64,000 bases of DNA, taken from Micromonospora vinacea. GTDB taxonomy: Bacteria; Actinomycetota; Actinomycetes; Mycobacteriales; Micromonosporaceae. The stretch is taken from positions 1,488,001-1,552,000 of the forward strand of contig NZ_JADOTY010000001.1 in the NCBI RefSeq assembly GCF_015751785.1. Direction: 5' to 3'. A model generated the notes under the pieces. It saw nothing but the letters and a program-made list of their open reading frames with translations, was not told the DNA's origin and ran no database searches. Made by a program: the position numbers and the translations under genes. Below are positions 63,813-64,000 of this stretch, piece by piece. Each line of letters begins with the position of its first letter. Positions within the stretch are counted from its first letter, which is position 1.

Positions 63813-64000
63813 TGGATCCCCTCCCACTGTTGCGTCACCCGGCCCTGCGCCCCTACCGCACCGACCAGATGGCCCAGCCACCGCTCGTCGGCCGTCGGGA
63901 AGTCCTCCCGCCAGTGGCAGCCCCGGGTCTCACCACGGGCGTACGCGGCGGCGACAAGCGTCGACGCCACGGTGAGCAGGTTCGTCGCCTCCCAGTCGGC
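63809..64000 (-). CDS. nadB: L-aspartate oxidase, C-terminal part (gene runs off the window)
   Basis: The last 63 residues are visible, open at the right edge. TNLLTVASTLVAAAYARGETRGCHWREDFP is the characteristic C-terminal helix and the RG(C/S)HWREDFP motif of NadB, the FAD enzyme that makes iminoaspartate for NAD synthesis. The stop is TGA at 63811-63809, followed by nadC. Confidence 0.9.
   Translation of the reverse strand, partial: ADWEATNLLTVASTLVAAAYARGETRGCHWREDFPTADERWLGHLVGAVGAQGRVTQQWEGIQ

Overview
The window is high-GC actinomycete DNA. Third codon positions are almost all G or C, GTG starts are common, and many genes overlap by ATGA, GTGA or TGATG. The gene content (Lsr2, CarD-IspD-IspF, ClpC, RadA-DisA, a MsiK-type orphan ABC ATPase, an AfsR/SARP regulator, XRE/DUF397 pairs, an LPXTG protein, a Pat-type aminotransferase) fits Micromonosporaceae, probably Micromonospora or a close relative. 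This is a judgement from gene content, not from a database search. Most of the window is ordinary chromosome; no prophage, IS transposase or CRISPR array was seen.

Layout. 0-9 kb: a truncated membrane protein, an HNH protein, a Ser/Thr kinase, a crotonase-fold protein, a lipoprotein, a histidine phosphatase, a DUF998-VOC-AraC group, an ATP-grasp protein, tRNA-Thr(UGT) and msiK. 9-14.6 kb: rlmB-cysS, an IclR regulator with a repetitive N-terminus, and an AbiEi/DUF559-like gene that carries an internal 18-bp repeat and is flanked by palindromic repeats. 14.7-21 kb: a secreted subtilase, a HAD hydrolase, an EamA exporter opposite a CGNR regulator, a GNAT enzyme and an XRE/DUF397 module. 21-29 kb: class II fumarase, a giant SARP, class I fumarase and a beta-propeller membrane protein.

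29-40.5 kb is a tyrosine/homogentisate catabolic region: an Lrp regulator opposite hpd, then two RDD membrane proteins and a Pat-like aminotransferase, some surface and regulatory genes, and finally fahA plus an unrecognised gene divergent from hmgA across a perfect 19-bp palindrome. Together these convert tyrosine or phenylalanine keto acids through homogentisate to fumarate and acetoacetate. Two fumarases lie nearby. No maleylacetoacetate isomerase is visible, and the unrecognised gene is a candidate for that step.

40.5-49 kb: carD-ispD-ispF-TPR (isoprenoid precursors), then a type III PKS, an acyl-CoA-dehydrogenase-like flavoprotein, a UbiG-like methyltransferase and a UbiA prenyltransferase. 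The last four resemble the published agq logic for prenylated alkyl-methoxyhydroquinones. 49-64 kb is housekeeping: radA-disA, def with an ACT regulator, mutY, clpC, lsr2, lysS, coaX and nadC-nadB.

The most unusual DNA-level features are these: a perfect 80-bp tandem element lodged in what looks like a former GTGA stop/start overlap (31771-31930); a similar GTGAGCG insert between nadB and nadC; two families of imperfect palindromic intergenic repeats; and two clusters of TTGTCCACA DnaA-box-like sites.
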